The notes: a model not told the origin generated them from the sequence alone. DNA of 21,389 nt from Pseudomonadota bacterium (GCA_009924885.1 RFQS01000006.1:1-21389); one strand, 5' to 3'. Shown: positions 7,994 to 16,496, counted from the stretch's first letter. Numbers and translations are program-made.

Positions 7994-9793
7994 ATGCAAC
8001 GCAAAATGACTGAACATGATTTAATACGCGAGCTGGGCAAATATAACCTTCAGGATGCTCTACTCGAAATAGGAAAGGTCTCTGAATATCTCTATGCTAA
8101 TCCAGATGCCTCAAGTGAAATTAGTAATGGCTCCAATTATGAAAATAAGAGTGTGATGTTCACTCAAGAAAGCCTCGGATATTTAGCTCAGTTACTTATC
8201 ATCAGCGGTGCAAATGATACAAAGGCTTTATATCTCAGTGCTAGAAAGGATAAAGCTGAAAAGCTTAAGTATTTTTTCAATGTCAGTGGATATCTTTGGT
8301 ATCACGTAGTTCATAAATCTCCAGACTTGAAAACGGAAAATGGGGAAAAAATAAGAATTAGAGATTCAGATATTTGGAATGCTCAATTTTGGCTACATCT
8401 ATGGGAAAGACAAGCTAAGTATCAAATTCAGAGACAGTCTAATCGTAGGCACTTACTAGCTAGGCAGTATTTAATTTTTATTAAAGCCTATAAACATCTC
8501 ACAGAGAAAGATGCGAAGAAAGAAGAGTTTAAAAAACGTCATAAAAAACTATTCAGTGAAACTAATACTGCCGCCACAGAAGCAAAAGCCGAAAATATTA
8601 ATCCAGAAAATAAATTTAAAGAAAAATTTTCCTTATCGATGAAGGCTTTTCTAATATTGATTTTTCTTGGAGTCTCACACAATAAAGAATTAAGCTGGCA
8701 GCAAGGAAAATATATTTTCAATGGCTGTATAGACTACCTGAATATAAGCTGGGAAGATGAGGATCTTTCAGAAATACAAGCTCGCTTGCTTGAGGTAAAT
8801 GAGTCAATAGAAAAAGATTCAATCATTAAAGCTCTAATGCCTTTTTCCCTCTCCTATAAAGAATTTCAAGAAAAAGCTAAAGAGTTAAATCCCATAAATC
8901 CACTAATGATCTATCCGCTGGTAAGACCTGATAGAAAATATAAAAACCGTTATCCTTTATTTCTTAGTCCTGTATATCCATATCTGAGAAATATAATTTT
9001 AGAAGATGGTCTATTTAACGCCCTAGATGATATTTATAGAGAAGAATTTAAGAGCGAAGGTCTCAGAGCTGCCCAGCCCTTTAGAAGCTTTTATGGAGAT
9101 TTATTCGAGCAGTTTATTAAAGATCTATTTATTAATATCTATGGTCAAGAAAAAGTCTCAGATTTAAAAATTATCACGGATAAAAAAATTTATATTATTG
9201 AAATTAAATCATTGAAGCTAAACTATCACTTCGCACTTAAGGATATTTATGATGAAGATAAAATAGAAAAAAATATAGAAAAGCTCGCAGAAGGTGTTAT
9301 TCAACTTTATAGTGAGAATCTAGCTTGTAAACAGTGCAACACTGAAGATGGCGTAAAGGGAGCCACTAAAACTAAAAAGGAAGCTGAAATTATACCGATA
9401 TTAGTCATTTCAGATCAAACTTTTAGTTTAATTAGTACTTCAAATAAAGATGGGGACAGTATCTTCCAAGAAAAAATAACTAGCCTTGCTATTAAACATA
9501 ATCTTTTAAATCCAGATAAAAAAAAGAACGAGAAAAATGCAGGAAATGGAATTGCATATGAGTCCCTCAATTTTAATTTCTATATATTGCCGTTAAGATT
9601 TTTAGAAGGAAATTTTAATCGCCTAAAAAATAATGAGATTAACCTCGAAGATGCCTGTTATAAAAGTCATTCTAGAACTGTATTCTTTAATTACGATGAA
9701 AGTAAAGATACAGATAGCCCAAGCCTAGATCCTGATATTGAGAACTCAAATAGTTATTATGATGAAGCGTTTGAAGAGTTAATGAAATTTTAA
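7994..9793 (+). CDS. Uncharacterised protein with a PD-(D/E)XK-like nuclease core, paired with the ATPase
   Basis: I do not recognise this 599-residue protein as a named family. It starts with a strong Shine-Dalgarno (AGGAAGGGG) 5 nt before the ATG at 7994. Residues 1-300 look mostly helical and charged, with a possible hydrophobic segment around 213-228 (AFLILIFLGV). Residues about 365-440 resemble a restriction-type nuclease: GDLFEQF with Glu372, then Asp390 in VSDLKII, then YIIEIKS with Glu403 and Lys405, followed by a helix ending in AEGVIQLYSEN that resembles the Q-containing helix common in these nucleases. The C-terminal third is Lys/Asn-rich with CKQC and a final acidic tail. Together with the upstream ATPase it forms a two-gene unit. 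A defence or mobile-element role is inference. Confidence 0.75.
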   Translation: MQRKMTEHDLIRELGKYNLQDALLEIGKVSEYLYANPDASSEISNGSNYENKSVMFTQESLGYLAQLLIISGANDTKALYLSARKDKAEKLKYFFNVSGYLWYHVVHKSPDLKTENGEKIRIRDSDIWNAQFWLHLWERQAKYQIQRQSNRRHLLARQYLIFIKAYKHLTEKDAKKEEFKKRHKKLFSETNTAATEAKAENINPENKFKEKFSLSMKAFLILIFLGVSHNKELSWQQGKYIFNGCIDYLNISWEDEDLSEIQARLLEVNESIEKDSIIKALMPFSLSYKEFQEKAKELNPINPLMIYPLVRPDRKYKNRYPLFLSPVYPYLRNIILEDGLFNALDDIYREEFKSEGLRAAQPFRSFYGDLFEQFIKDLFINIYGQEKVSDLKIITDKKIYIIEIKSLKLNYHFALKDIYDEDKIEKNIEKLAEGVIQLYSENLACKQCNTEDGVKGATKTKKEAEIIPILVISDQTFSLISTSNKDGDSIFQEKITSLAIKHNLLNPDKKKNEKNAGNGIAYESLNFNFYILPLRFLEGNFNRLKNNEINLEDACYKSHSRTVFFNYDESKDTDSPSLDPDIENSNSYYDEAFEELMKF

Positions 9794-9806
9794 AACGTAG
9801 GCGGTT

Positions 9807-11021
9807 TTACCCCCGATAAATCGGTAAAATAAACTTAAAAGCACTACCCTGTCCAAGCTCACTCTCACACCAGATCTTACCACCATGAGCTTCGATAATC
9901 TGCTTAGAGATCCATAAACCAAGTCCAGTACCACCAATTTTACGTGTATCACTATTATCTACTCGCATAAAACGCTCAAAAACCTGTCCTATATTCTCTT
10001 TGGAAATACCCATTCCATTATCACTAATAGATACAGAGATTTCATCAAAAAAATTCTCTGGACTCGCTGCCGTAACTATATCTATTTTACAGTTAATCAC
10101 TTTTCTATCTGGCTTAGAAACCTCTATTGGTGAATACTTTATAGCGTTTGAGAATAAGTTATGAAATACTCTCTCGACAGCGACTACATCACAGAGTATA
10201 TAGGGCATATCAGAATTCACGGACCACTTGACTGAATATGGTTTATGCTGATCCTGAATCTCTTCCCATGCTTTTCTTGCAAGAGTCGATATCTCAACTG
10301 CTTCAAAATCGCTAAGGAACAATTCATCATTTGATTCTAATCGTGATAAATCGAGGAAATCATCTATTAAACCAGCAAGTTTTTTAGAAGCTTGATAGAT
10401 TTCTTCTAAATATTTTTTTGTAAGCTCGGGGCTGTACGAAGCATTTAACAAAAGCTCACTAAAACCTAATATCGCAGACATCGGAGTCCTTAATTCGTGC
10501 GAGACGGTGCCTAATATCTGGGTCTTATTTTCGTTAAGTTGAACCAACCTTTCGTTATTCAATTGAATATTCTCTAAAGCTGATAGTAAAGAAATCTGAT
10601 CTAATATAGCGCTCGTCATTCTATTTAAAAGCTCTAAATCCTTCTCAGGCAGAGTGTCAGTGGACTGCTCCTGATTTTCAAGTTCTGCGTTTTTAGCTAA
10701 ATTACTAGCTGATTTAGTTCGGCTAAAAACAGTGAAGGCAGAAGTGATGTGGCCTTCTGTTTCTTTATGTATGTAATAAATCTTTTTAAATTCACTAGTG
10801 TCAGATTCAGTAATGGAAAACTTAGCGACTTTTTTATCTTCTTTCCCTGAATAATATATTTTTCCTTCGTAACCAGAAAGATAGAAATAAGCAAAGTCCG
10901 CATTTTGAGAAGAAAATTTCTCTACTAATAATTTACAGGTCTTATTTGCAAGTTCTACAAAATTTTTAACATTTAAGATATCAATAAATTCAATTAAATT
11001 TTTGGCATCATTATTAGGCAT
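9807..11021 (-). CDS. Soluble sensor histidine kinase
   Basis: This is a 404-residue two-component kinase without membrane segments. Residues 1-100 may be a short GAF-like sensor (not certain). A HisKA domain carries the phospho-acceptor His175 in VSHELRTP, and a HATPase domain follows with N-box FHNLFSNAIKYSP, G1 SISDNGMGIS, F-box FERF and G2 GGTGLGLWISKQI, ending in GSAFKFILP. Residues 111-120 (NAELENQEQS) are encoded by a copy of the dispersed core (10675-10694), so the linker before HisKA probably grew by insertion. No response regulator is nearby, so it is an orphan here. It ends 14 nt from the convergent nuclease-like gene. Confidence 0.92.
   Translation of the reverse strand: MPNNDAKNLIEFIDILNVKNFVELANKTCKLLVEKFSSQNADFAYFYLSGYEGKIYYSGKEDKKVAKFSITESDTSEFKKIYYIHKETEGHITSAFTVFSRTKSASNLAKNAELENQEQSTDTLPEKDLELLNRMTSAILDQISLLSALENIQLNNERLVQLNENKTQILGTVSHELRTPMSAILGFSELLLNASYSPELTKKYLEEIYQASKKLAGLIDDFLDLSRLESNDELFLSDFEAVEISTLARKAWEEIQDQHKPYSVKWSVNSDMPYILCDVVAVERVFHNLFSNAIKYSPIEVSKPDRKVINCKIDIVTAASPENFFDEISVSISDNGMGISKENIGQVFERFMRVDNSDTRKIGGTGLGLWISKQIIEAHGGKIWCESELGQGSAFKFILPIYRG
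10662..10694. repeat. Copy of the dispersed core inside the histidine kinase
   Basis: GGACTGCTC (10662-10670) followed about 8 nt later by a TTCTGCGTTTTT core. The same GGACTGCTC-then-core arrangement occurs at 17664-17696, so the two are related. The right arm of the stem seen at 17697-17708 is missing here. The reading frame of the kinase is intact. Confidence 0.55.
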
Positions 11022-11091
11022 TGCACTAGCTTTTGTATCTCAGTAGGGCTTGAAAAATACGATATTTAGTCTTTTTCGATGAATCCTTAAG

Positions 11092-11120
11092 TTGCGGGCT
11101 TAACAGCAATATCATACAAT
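11092..11120 (+). promoter_or_regulatory. Promoter for nuoN
   Basis: TTGCGG (11092-11097), 17 nt, then TACAAT (11115-11120). The -10 ends 11 nt before the ATG, giving a predicted leader of about 4-5 nt and no room for a Shine-Dalgarno. Confidence 0.5.
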
Positions 11121-11131
11121 TAAATACGATT

Positions 11132-12655
11132 ATGGATTGGAATCTAGTATCTAAAATTCTGCTACCTGAATTTATTGTTCTTGGTGCAGTGCTTATAACC
11201 ATTTTACTAAGTCTTATAGACAAGACTAAAAAATATACTGGACTAGTAGCGACCTTCGCACTTCTTCTAGCAGCTTTGGTGGCAGCGATTAGCACTCAAG
11301 GCGAGGAAGTTACTAAGATCCTAAACTCCGCTTTTATTTCAGACTCACTTTCTAGATACTTAAGGGTTCTTATATACGGCATAGCTGCTCTTATCGCCTT
11401 AGCTGCGACTAAATATATAGAAAAATTTGAAAGCCCAGCTGAGTATTTTCCTATATTCTTAACGGCGACACTAGGAGCTGGTTTCCTTGCTGGCGTAAAT
11501 GATTTTCTCACTTTATTTATAGGACTTGAGACACTGGGACTCAGTGCTATTCTCTTAGTTTCCTATTCTAGAAAACTGCAAAAATCTAATGAATCAGCGA
11601 TTAAATATCTTTTAACTGCGGCAGTAGCTACAGGCATGTTGCTGTTTGCAATTTCCCTACTCTATGGAATAACAGCTTCTACTAATTTCGCTCAAGTAGC
11701 TAGCAGAATAGTACAATTAGAATCTATTTCTCTACTTTCAGTACCTTTAAAAATATTAATCTCAGCTTTATTGGTAGGGGCAATAGCCTTTAAGCTAGCG
11801 GCAGCTCCTTTCCACAACTGGACTCCAGATGTTTATTATGGCGCACCAACCTCTAGCACTCTTTTCTTATCAGTCATTTCTAAAATAGCTGGTTTTGCGG
11901 TAGCGATAAGAGTCTTCGGAACAGTCTTTCATAATGAATTCCTTTTACCGATGCTTTCTATCATCGCCGTACTTTCTATCATCGTCGGTAATTATGTAGG
12001 TATCATTCAGATCATCAGCAGAGGTTCAGTTAAAAAACTTTTAGCCTATTCTTCTATAGCTCAGTCTGGTTATTTATTAGTTGCACTTGCTTGCCTGAGA
12101 TTAGAGAGCGTTGGCTCTTTACTGTTATACATCACTATCTATGCAATTATGAATACCTGTGCTTTCGCTTGCGTAATATATTTTGAGCAAGAGACTGGTA
12201 GTGATAGTGTTTTTGACTTTGCGGGTTGGATTCAGAAAAAGCCTATGCTTACTATTATTTTCTCTATCGCTCTCTTTAACCTAGCAGGCTTACCATTTAT
12301 TCCAGCTGGTTTTATCGCTAAATTCTTCCTCTTTTCCACATCATTTAGTTCAGGACTAGTTTATGCACCATATTTAGTTATTATCGCTTTAATCGGCTCG
12401 GTTATAGCTCTTTTCTACTACATATACTTAGCTAAATTAATGATAGTAGATGAACCTTCCTTCGCTTTAAAGCAGTTAGAGACGGTGGAAGTAGTCGCTG
12501 TAACAGAAGGTGAGACGAAGAAATGTGGATACTCTTATGATCCAGCAAGGCTTACAGCGATGCTATCGGTGGGTGTATTAATTATAGTAAGTATTTTTGG
12601 AATGGATTACCTGCAAGGCGTCTCAGAGATGGCTATCTATAAAATAGGTGTTTAA
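11132..12655 (+). CDS. nuoN: NADH-quinone oxidoreductase subunit N
   Basis: NuoN is one of the three antiporter-like membrane subunits of complex I, coupling NADH oxidation to proton translocation. The 507-residue protein is hydrophobic throughout with about 13-14 membrane segments. It has the conserved ESAIKYLLTAA segment with the Lys of the antiporter fold, the PFHNWTPDVYYGAPT segment typical of the NuoN branch, and RGSVKKLLAYSSIAQSGY. A loop near the C-terminus (ETVEVVAVTEGETKK) is unusually long. No other nuo genes are in the window, although nuoN is normally last in a nuoA-N operon. It has its own promoter and is followed by the exonuclease gene 4 nt after its stop. Confidence 0.95.
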   Translation: MDWNLVSKILLPEFIVLGAVLITILLSLIDKTKKYTGLVATFALLLAALVAAISTQGEEVTKILNSAFISDSLSRYLRVLIYGIAALIALAATKYIEKFESPAEYFPIFLTATLGAGFLAGVNDFLTLFIGLETLGLSAILLVSYSRKLQKSNESAIKYLLTAAVATGMLLFAISLLYGITASTNFAQVASRIVQLESISLLSVPLKILISALLVGAIAFKLAAAPFHNWTPDVYYGAPTSSTLFLSVISKIAGFAVAIRVFGTVFHNEFLLPMLSIIAVLSIIVGNYVGIIQIISRGSVKKLLAYSSIAQSGYLLVALACLRLESVGSLLLYITIYAIMNTCAFACVIYFEQETGSDSVFDFAGWIQKKPMLTIIFSIALFNLAGLPFIPAGFIAKFFLFSTSFSSGLVYAPYLVIIALIGSVIALFYYIYLAKLMIVDEPSFALKQLETVEVVAVTEGETKKCGYSYDPARLTAMLSVGVLIIVSIFGMDYLQGVSEMAIYKIGV

Positions 12656-12659
12656 GAGC

Positions 12660-13286
12660 ATGGATGATAAAAAACTTAAGCTCTTAGAAAAAGATCTAAC
12701 TGATACCGATTTAGAATTTTACTTAAAACAGGAACTTATCGCCGTAGACTGCGAGATGATGGGTCTAAATGTTTATCGTGACAGGCTGTGCCTAGTACAG
12801 ATCGCCGATGATGATCGTAATGTAAGATTAGTTAAAATTGAACAAGGGCAAGATTTAGCACCTAATTTACAGAAACTATTTGAAAATGGAAATGTACTTA
12901 AGCTCTTTCACTTTGCTAGAACTGATGTAGCTTGGTTAAAATTCTGGCTGAATATCAGAGTTAAAAATTACTTCTGCACTAAGATAGCTAGTAAAATCGC
13001 TAGAACTTATACTGATAAACACGGCTTAAAAGATCTCTGTAAAGAGGTTATCGGAAAAGATATTAGTAAAGCTCAGCAAAGCAGCGACTGGGGAGGTTCT
13101 TACCTAAATAAAGATCAGCTTAATTACGCCGCAAATGATGTTTATTTTCTGCCTGAAATTTACAGAACTCTTCGTACTATGCTAGTCAGAGAGGGGCGTT
13201 TAGAATTAGCAGAAAAAGCGATTAAATGCATAGATACTATGACTGAGCTTGATAATCTAGGTTATCTCAGTGTTCTAGAACATTAA
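12660..13286 (+). CDS. rnd: RNase D-like 3'-5' exonuclease
   Basis: A short RNase D family exonuclease (about 208 residues) with only the DEDDy catalytic domain; the HRDC domains of full-length E. coli RNase D are absent. ExoI is AVDCEMMGL (Asp and Glu; the usual Thr between them is Cys), ExoII is LKLFHFARTDVAWL, then FCTKIASKIARTYTDKHGLKDLC, QSSDWG, and ExoIII YAANDVYFL with the Tyr and Asp. This short architecture with KIASKI.RTYTD is one I associate with alphaproteobacterial and related sequences. A GTG at 12648 would overlap nuoN by 8 nt; the ATG at 12660 is preferred because the alignment starts after it. It probably processes tRNA or other RNA 3' ends. Confidence 0.88.
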   Translation: MDDKKLKLLEKDLTDTDLEFYLKQELIAVDCEMMGLNVYRDRLCLVQIADDDRNVRLVKIEQGQDLAPNLQKLFENGNVLKLFHFARTDVAWLKFWLNIRVKNYFCTKIASKIARTYTDKHGLKDLCKEVIGKDISKAQQSSDWGGSYLNKDQLNYAANDVYFLPEIYRTLRTMLVREGRLELAEKAIKCIDTMTELDNLGYLSVLEH

Positions 13287-13295
13287 TAGAGACCG

Positions 13296-13703
13296 CTACA
13301 CAACTCCATTTTCTGCGTTTTCGTCAAGCATTAATCTCATTAACACCTTCCCTGCTGGTGCAAGCTTCTCTAAATCTTCCATCCCAGCCCAAAAGATATC
13401 GTCTATCTCTGCTGCTGCCTGTATTTCACCTAAATAATCAAAGCTAAAACAATTCATTACCACGATTCTAGGATCTTCAAAGCCGTAGGCTTCTGCTTCA
13501 AAGCGAGTAAAAAGCTTTATAGACGAAGGTACAATATCTATCATTATTTCTTCTTTACATTCTCTGATTAAAGCTTCTTCTAGGCTCTCACCTGAATTTA
13601 TCTTGCCACCTGGAAGATAATAATGCTCACGCCCACGTGAACGGCACATTAGGAATTTATTTCCTTCTTGAATTATTCCAGCGACTACTTCAAATTTAAT
13701 CAT
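13296..13703 (-). CDS. Nudix hydrolase
   Basis: A 135-residue single-domain Nudix hydrolase. The Nudix box is at about residues 32-54: GGKINSGESLEEALIRECKEE, matching G-x5-E-x7-RE-x2-EE, except that the Gly usually found after EE is replaced by Met. The preceding CRSRGREHYYLPGG is common in nucleotide-diphosphate hydrolases of the MutT/ADP-ribose type. The substrate cannot be read from sequence. The last residues (DENAENGVV) are encoded by the dispersed core repeat at 13302-13324, so the present C-terminus was set by that element. It is divergent from hldA and convergent with the exonuclease gene. Confidence 0.88.
   Translation of the reverse strand: MIKFEVVAGIIQEGNKFLMCRSRGREHYYLPGGKINSGESLEEALIRECKEEIMIDIVPSSIKLFTRFEAEAYGFEDPRIVVMNCFSFDYLGEIQAAAEIDDIFWAGMEDLEKLAPAGKVLMRLMLDENAENGVV
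13302..13324. repeat. Copy of the dispersed core at the end of the Nudix gene
   Basis: CTCCATTTTCTGCGTTTTCG, one base different from the mtnC copy, between the convergent exonuclease and Nudix genes and inside the Nudix stop region. No strong stem surrounds it; only GAGA/TCTC with partial ATTAAT matches. Confidence 0.65.
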
Positions 13704-13733
13704 AGATGACTGCCTTTTATAGACTTTTCAAAT

Positions 13734-13742
13734 TGCTATACT
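13734..13742 (+). promoter_or_regulatory. Extended -10 of hldA
   Basis: TGC directly followed by TATACT, ending 13 nt before the ATG at 13756; predicted leader about 6-7 nt. No clear -35. Confidence 0.45.
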
Positions 13743-13755
13743 TAAGCTTTGCATA

Positions 13756-14829
13756 ATGAACCTTACAAAATCAAATATCGAAAAAGATCAAATCGATTTT
13801 CCTGCTTTAAAAAATATAGTTTCACGCTTTAAACAAGCTCGTATACTGGTTATCGGTGATTTAATCATTGATGAATATCTTAGAGGGACTCCTGAAAGAA
13901 TATCTAGAGAAGCTCCCGTCATTATTCTTCAATATATAAATTCTCGCTTTACTCTAGGAGGCTCTGCCAATGCCGCAAATAACCTTGCTAGCCTTTCTGC
14001 TAAAACTAGTTTAATGGGTGTAGTCGGGGAAGATAGAACAGCAGAACGCTTAAGAGATATATGCAAAGAAAGAGATATAGAACTTTATTACTGCATAGAC
14101 CCTAGTCGTCCTACTACACTTAAGACTAGAGTTATCTCCAGCTCTAGCTCTGATCCAGACACAGGAACAGTCTTAAAGCAACAAATATTAAGAATAGATC
14201 ATCAAATCAAAGATAAGCTAAATGACGAACTCAGTAAAAAACTTTTAGAGTCGTTTAAAGATACTATTCAAGACTATGATTTAATCCTGCTCTCGGATTA
14301 TGGCAGTGGCGTACTTCATGAGGAGAATGTAAAAGAAATTATGGATTTAGCGAAATATCATCAAAAAAAAGTCGTAGTCGACAGTAATGGTAAGTTCTCT
14401 AAATATGCTGGTGCTTACTGTCTTACCCCTAATCAGCCAGATGTAGAGGCTACGCTGGGGTGGAAAATTAAAACCGAAGAAGATTTATTTAAGGCTGGTA
14501 TAGAGTTATTAAATCTAATCGGTACAGAGCAAATGCTGATTACGAGAGGTGCTAAGGGCATGGTTTTATTTACTAAATCAGAGGATGGCGTAAAAGCTGA
14601 TCTAATTCCAGCCTTTAATGTAAGTGAAGTTTTTGATGTGAGTGGCGCTGGAGATACTGTTTCAGCCTGCTTTTCACTAGCTCTAGCCGTTGGTGCTACT
14701 AATTTAGAGGCTACTCTTTTAGGAAATATCGCAGCTAGTATAGTGGTAAGGAAATATGGCACGGCGACGACGAATGTAGATGAGCTATTACACGAGTTGG
14801 ACTTTAAGGAAAAAGCTATTTCTGTTTAA
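13756..14829 (+). CDS. hldA: D-glycero-beta-D-manno-heptose-7-phosphate kinase
   Basis: This is the kinase of ADP-heptose synthesis (LPS inner core), phosphorylating heptose-7-phosphate at C1. The PfkB fold is clear: N-terminal VIGDLIIDEYLRGTPERISREAPV with the family-specific PERISREAPV, GGSANAANNLASL, VVDSNGKF, TPNQPDVEA, LITRGAKGM, and the anion hole and catalytic base in DVSGAGDT with Asp300. At 357 residues only the kinase is present; the nucleotidyltransferase half of bifunctional HldE is missing, so a separate hldC-type enzyme is expected elsewhere. It implies a Gram-negative outer membrane. purH starts 24 nt after its stop on the same strand. Confidence 0.93.
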   Translation: MNLTKSNIEKDQIDFPALKNIVSRFKQARILVIGDLIIDEYLRGTPERISREAPVIILQYINSRFTLGGSANAANNLASLSAKTSLMGVVGEDRTAERLRDICKERDIELYYCIDPSRPTTLKTRVISSSSSDPDTGTVLKQQILRIDHQIKDKLNDELSKKLLESFKDTIQDYDLILLSDYGSGVLHEENVKEIMDLAKYHQKKVVVDSNGKFSKYAGAYCLTPNQPDVEATLGWKIKTEEDLFKAGIELLNLIGTEQMLITRGAKGMVLFTKSEDGVKADLIPAFNVSEVFDVSGAGDTVSACFSLALAVGATNLEATLLGNIAASIVVRKYGTATTNVDELLHELDFKEKAISV

Positions 14830-14838
14830 TGATAAAAT
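14830..14838 (+). promoter_or_regulatory. Extended -10 of purH
   Basis: TGA followed by TAAAAT, ending 15 nt before the purH ATG at 14854, overlapping the end of hldA. Predicted leader 8-9 nt. Confidence 0.35.
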
Positions 14839-14853
14839 TATCCATCCTCACCT

Positions 14854-16452
14854 ATGAAAAAAAAGGCTTTAATTTCTGTTTTTGATAAATCTAAGTTAGA
14901 AGAACTTTTAGAAGTTCTTGATACTGAATATGATTTTATCAGTAGCTCTGGCACAGCGACTTTCATTAAAAATGCTGGTTACAAAGTAACTGAGGTTCAG
15001 GATCTTAGTAATTTTCCAGAGATACTTTCAGGCAGAGTGAAAACGTTACATCCGAAAATTTTCGGAGCGATTCTTTATGACAGAAATAATCACCAGCACT
15101 TAGAAGAAATCGAAAAAGAGAATATAGTATCTATAGAACTTGTTATAGTTAATCTCTATCCTTTTGCAGAAGTTACTAAAAACCTTAACGCAGAAATTGA
15201 AGATTGGGAGCAGTCCCTAGATATAGCGATAGAGAATATAGATATAGGCGGACCAAGCCTTCTCAGAGCAGCTTCTAAAAACTTCAGACACGTTATTACA
15301 CTGTCCAATCCTGATCAATACGATGCTTTTGCAGAGAGATATAAAAGTAAATCTCTAGATCTAAATTATAGGAAACAGCTAGCTGCTGAGACTTTCAGGA
15401 TGACTAGCGCCTATGATGCTGTAATCGAAAGATTTCTAGCTCAAGCCAATGCTGATTCATTTAAAACTACTGCCGAAATCGACTTGACGGCAGAGAATTT
15501 ACTACCAGAAAAGCTTACTTTAAATTTAGAAAGAGTGAAGACCTTAAGCTATGGTGAAAACCCTCATCAGCAAGCTGGTCTTTATGTAGAATCTAATTCA
15601 AAATATCGTGGACTTGCTGATGCAAATAAATTACATGGAAAGGATTTGAGTTTTAATAATTTACTTGATCTTTCTGCTGCCTATAACATAGTCCAAGAAT
15701 ATGGTCCAGAGATTCCCTGTGCAGTTATCGTTAAACACAATAACCCCTGTGGCGTAGCCATTGCTCCGAATATTACTTTGGCTTTTATAGAAGCCCTTGC
15801 AGCGGACTCTGTAAGTGCATTTGGTGGGGTGGTAGCTTTAAACAATCCCGTAGACATAGCTCTAGCGAATGAATTAAGTCAGATTTTTCTAGAAGCAGTT
15901 ATAGCACCAAGCTTCGCCCCTGAAGCGTTTGCGATACTTACTCAAAAAAAGAACATCAGATTAATAGAGCATCCTAACTTTAAAAGTTCCCAAAACCTTT
16001 TAGATATTAAAAAAATTGATGGTGGTTTCCTTATACAAACTGCTAATCATCAGCTTATAGACCAGACTTTATTAAAAACTGTTACTAAGACCACTATAGA
16101 CGAAAGCCTGTGGGTGGATCTCATACTAGCTTTAAAAGTGGTGAAGCACGTTAAATCTAATGCGATAGTAACTACTCAAGGCGGTAGAACACTGGGAATC
16201 GGTGTTGGTCAGACGAATAGAGTGAAGTCAGTAGAGGATGCTCTGCGTAATTTTGATTTAGATACTAGAGGAGCAGTTATGGCTTCTGATGGTTTTTTCC
16301 CATTTGCTGATAATATACACCTCGCTGCCCAAAACCATATAGCTGCAATTATTCAACCAGGTGGTTCTATTCGTGATGAAGAAGTTATTAAAGCCTGTGA
16401 TGAATTAGGGATTGCTATGGCGTTCACGCATATAAGACATTTTAAGCATTAA
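14854..16452 (+). CDS. purH: Bifunctional AICAR formyltransferase / IMP cyclohydrolase
   Basis: PurH catalyses the last two steps of de novo purine synthesis, formylating AICAR with 10-formyl-THF and closing the ring to IMP. The N-terminal IMP cyclohydrolase (MGS-like fold, about 1-190) shows ALISVFDKS, the SSSGTA phosphate loop, GRVKTLHPKI, IVNLYPF and ENIDIGGPSLLRAASKN. The formyltransferase follows with YGENPHQQA, FNNLLDLSAAY, the catalytic VKHNNPCGVA, DSVSAFGGVVALN, VKHVKSNAIV and the closing MASDGFFPFADNI and QPGGSIRD. The length of 532 residues is normal and the protein is intact. It converges on prfB; the two stop codons are joined by a hairpin. Confidence 0.97.
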   Translation: MKKKALISVFDKSKLEELLEVLDTEYDFISSSGTATFIKNAGYKVTEVQDLSNFPEILSGRVKTLHPKIFGAILYDRNNHQHLEEIEKENIVSIELVIVNLYPFAEVTKNLNAEIEDWEQSLDIAIENIDIGGPSLLRAASKNFRHVITLSNPDQYDAFAERYKSKSLDLNYRKQLAAETFRMTSAYDAVIERFLAQANADSFKTTAEIDLTAENLLPEKLTLNLERVKTLSYGENPHQQAGLYVESNSKYRGLADANKLHGKDLSFNNLLDLSAAYNIVQEYGPEIPCAVIVKHNNPCGVAIAPNITLAFIEALAADSVSAFGGVVALNNPVDIALANELSQIFLEAVIAPSFAPEAFAILTQKKNIRLIEHPNFKSSQNLLDIKKIDGGFLIQTANHQLIDQTLLKTVTKTTIDESLWVDLILALKVVKHVKSNAIVTTQGGRTLGIGVGQTNRVKSVEDALRNFDLDTRGAVMASDGFFPFADNIHLAAQNHIAAIIQPGGSIRDEEVIKACDELGIAMAFTHIRHFKH

Positions 16453-16496
16453 GGACGTGTAGCGAAACTCCAATTTCTGCGTTTTCGCCCGCCTTA
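16450..16496. repeat. Core-bearing hairpin joining the purH and prfB stop codons; possible two-way terminator
   Basis: TAAGG (16450-16454) pairs with CCTTA (16492-16496), and GCGAAA (16462-16467) with TTTCGC (16483-16488), around a copy of the core (16466-16487). The outer stem contains the purH stop (TAA at 16450) and the complement of the prfB stop (TTA at 16494). The position suits a bidirectional terminator, though there is no long T-run. Confidence 0.6.

Noticed and set aside
9807..9835. Stem TTTTAC...GTAAAA plus CGAT/ATCG as a terminator between the 599-residue gene and the kinase
   Set aside because: It has a three-base bulge, no T-run, and lies inside the kinase coding end.
14433..14762. 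Minus-strand open frame inside hldA, and similar ones at 18676-18981, 11026-11511 and 19590-19775
   Set aside because: Shadows of well-supported genes on the other strand; no start signals or motifs.
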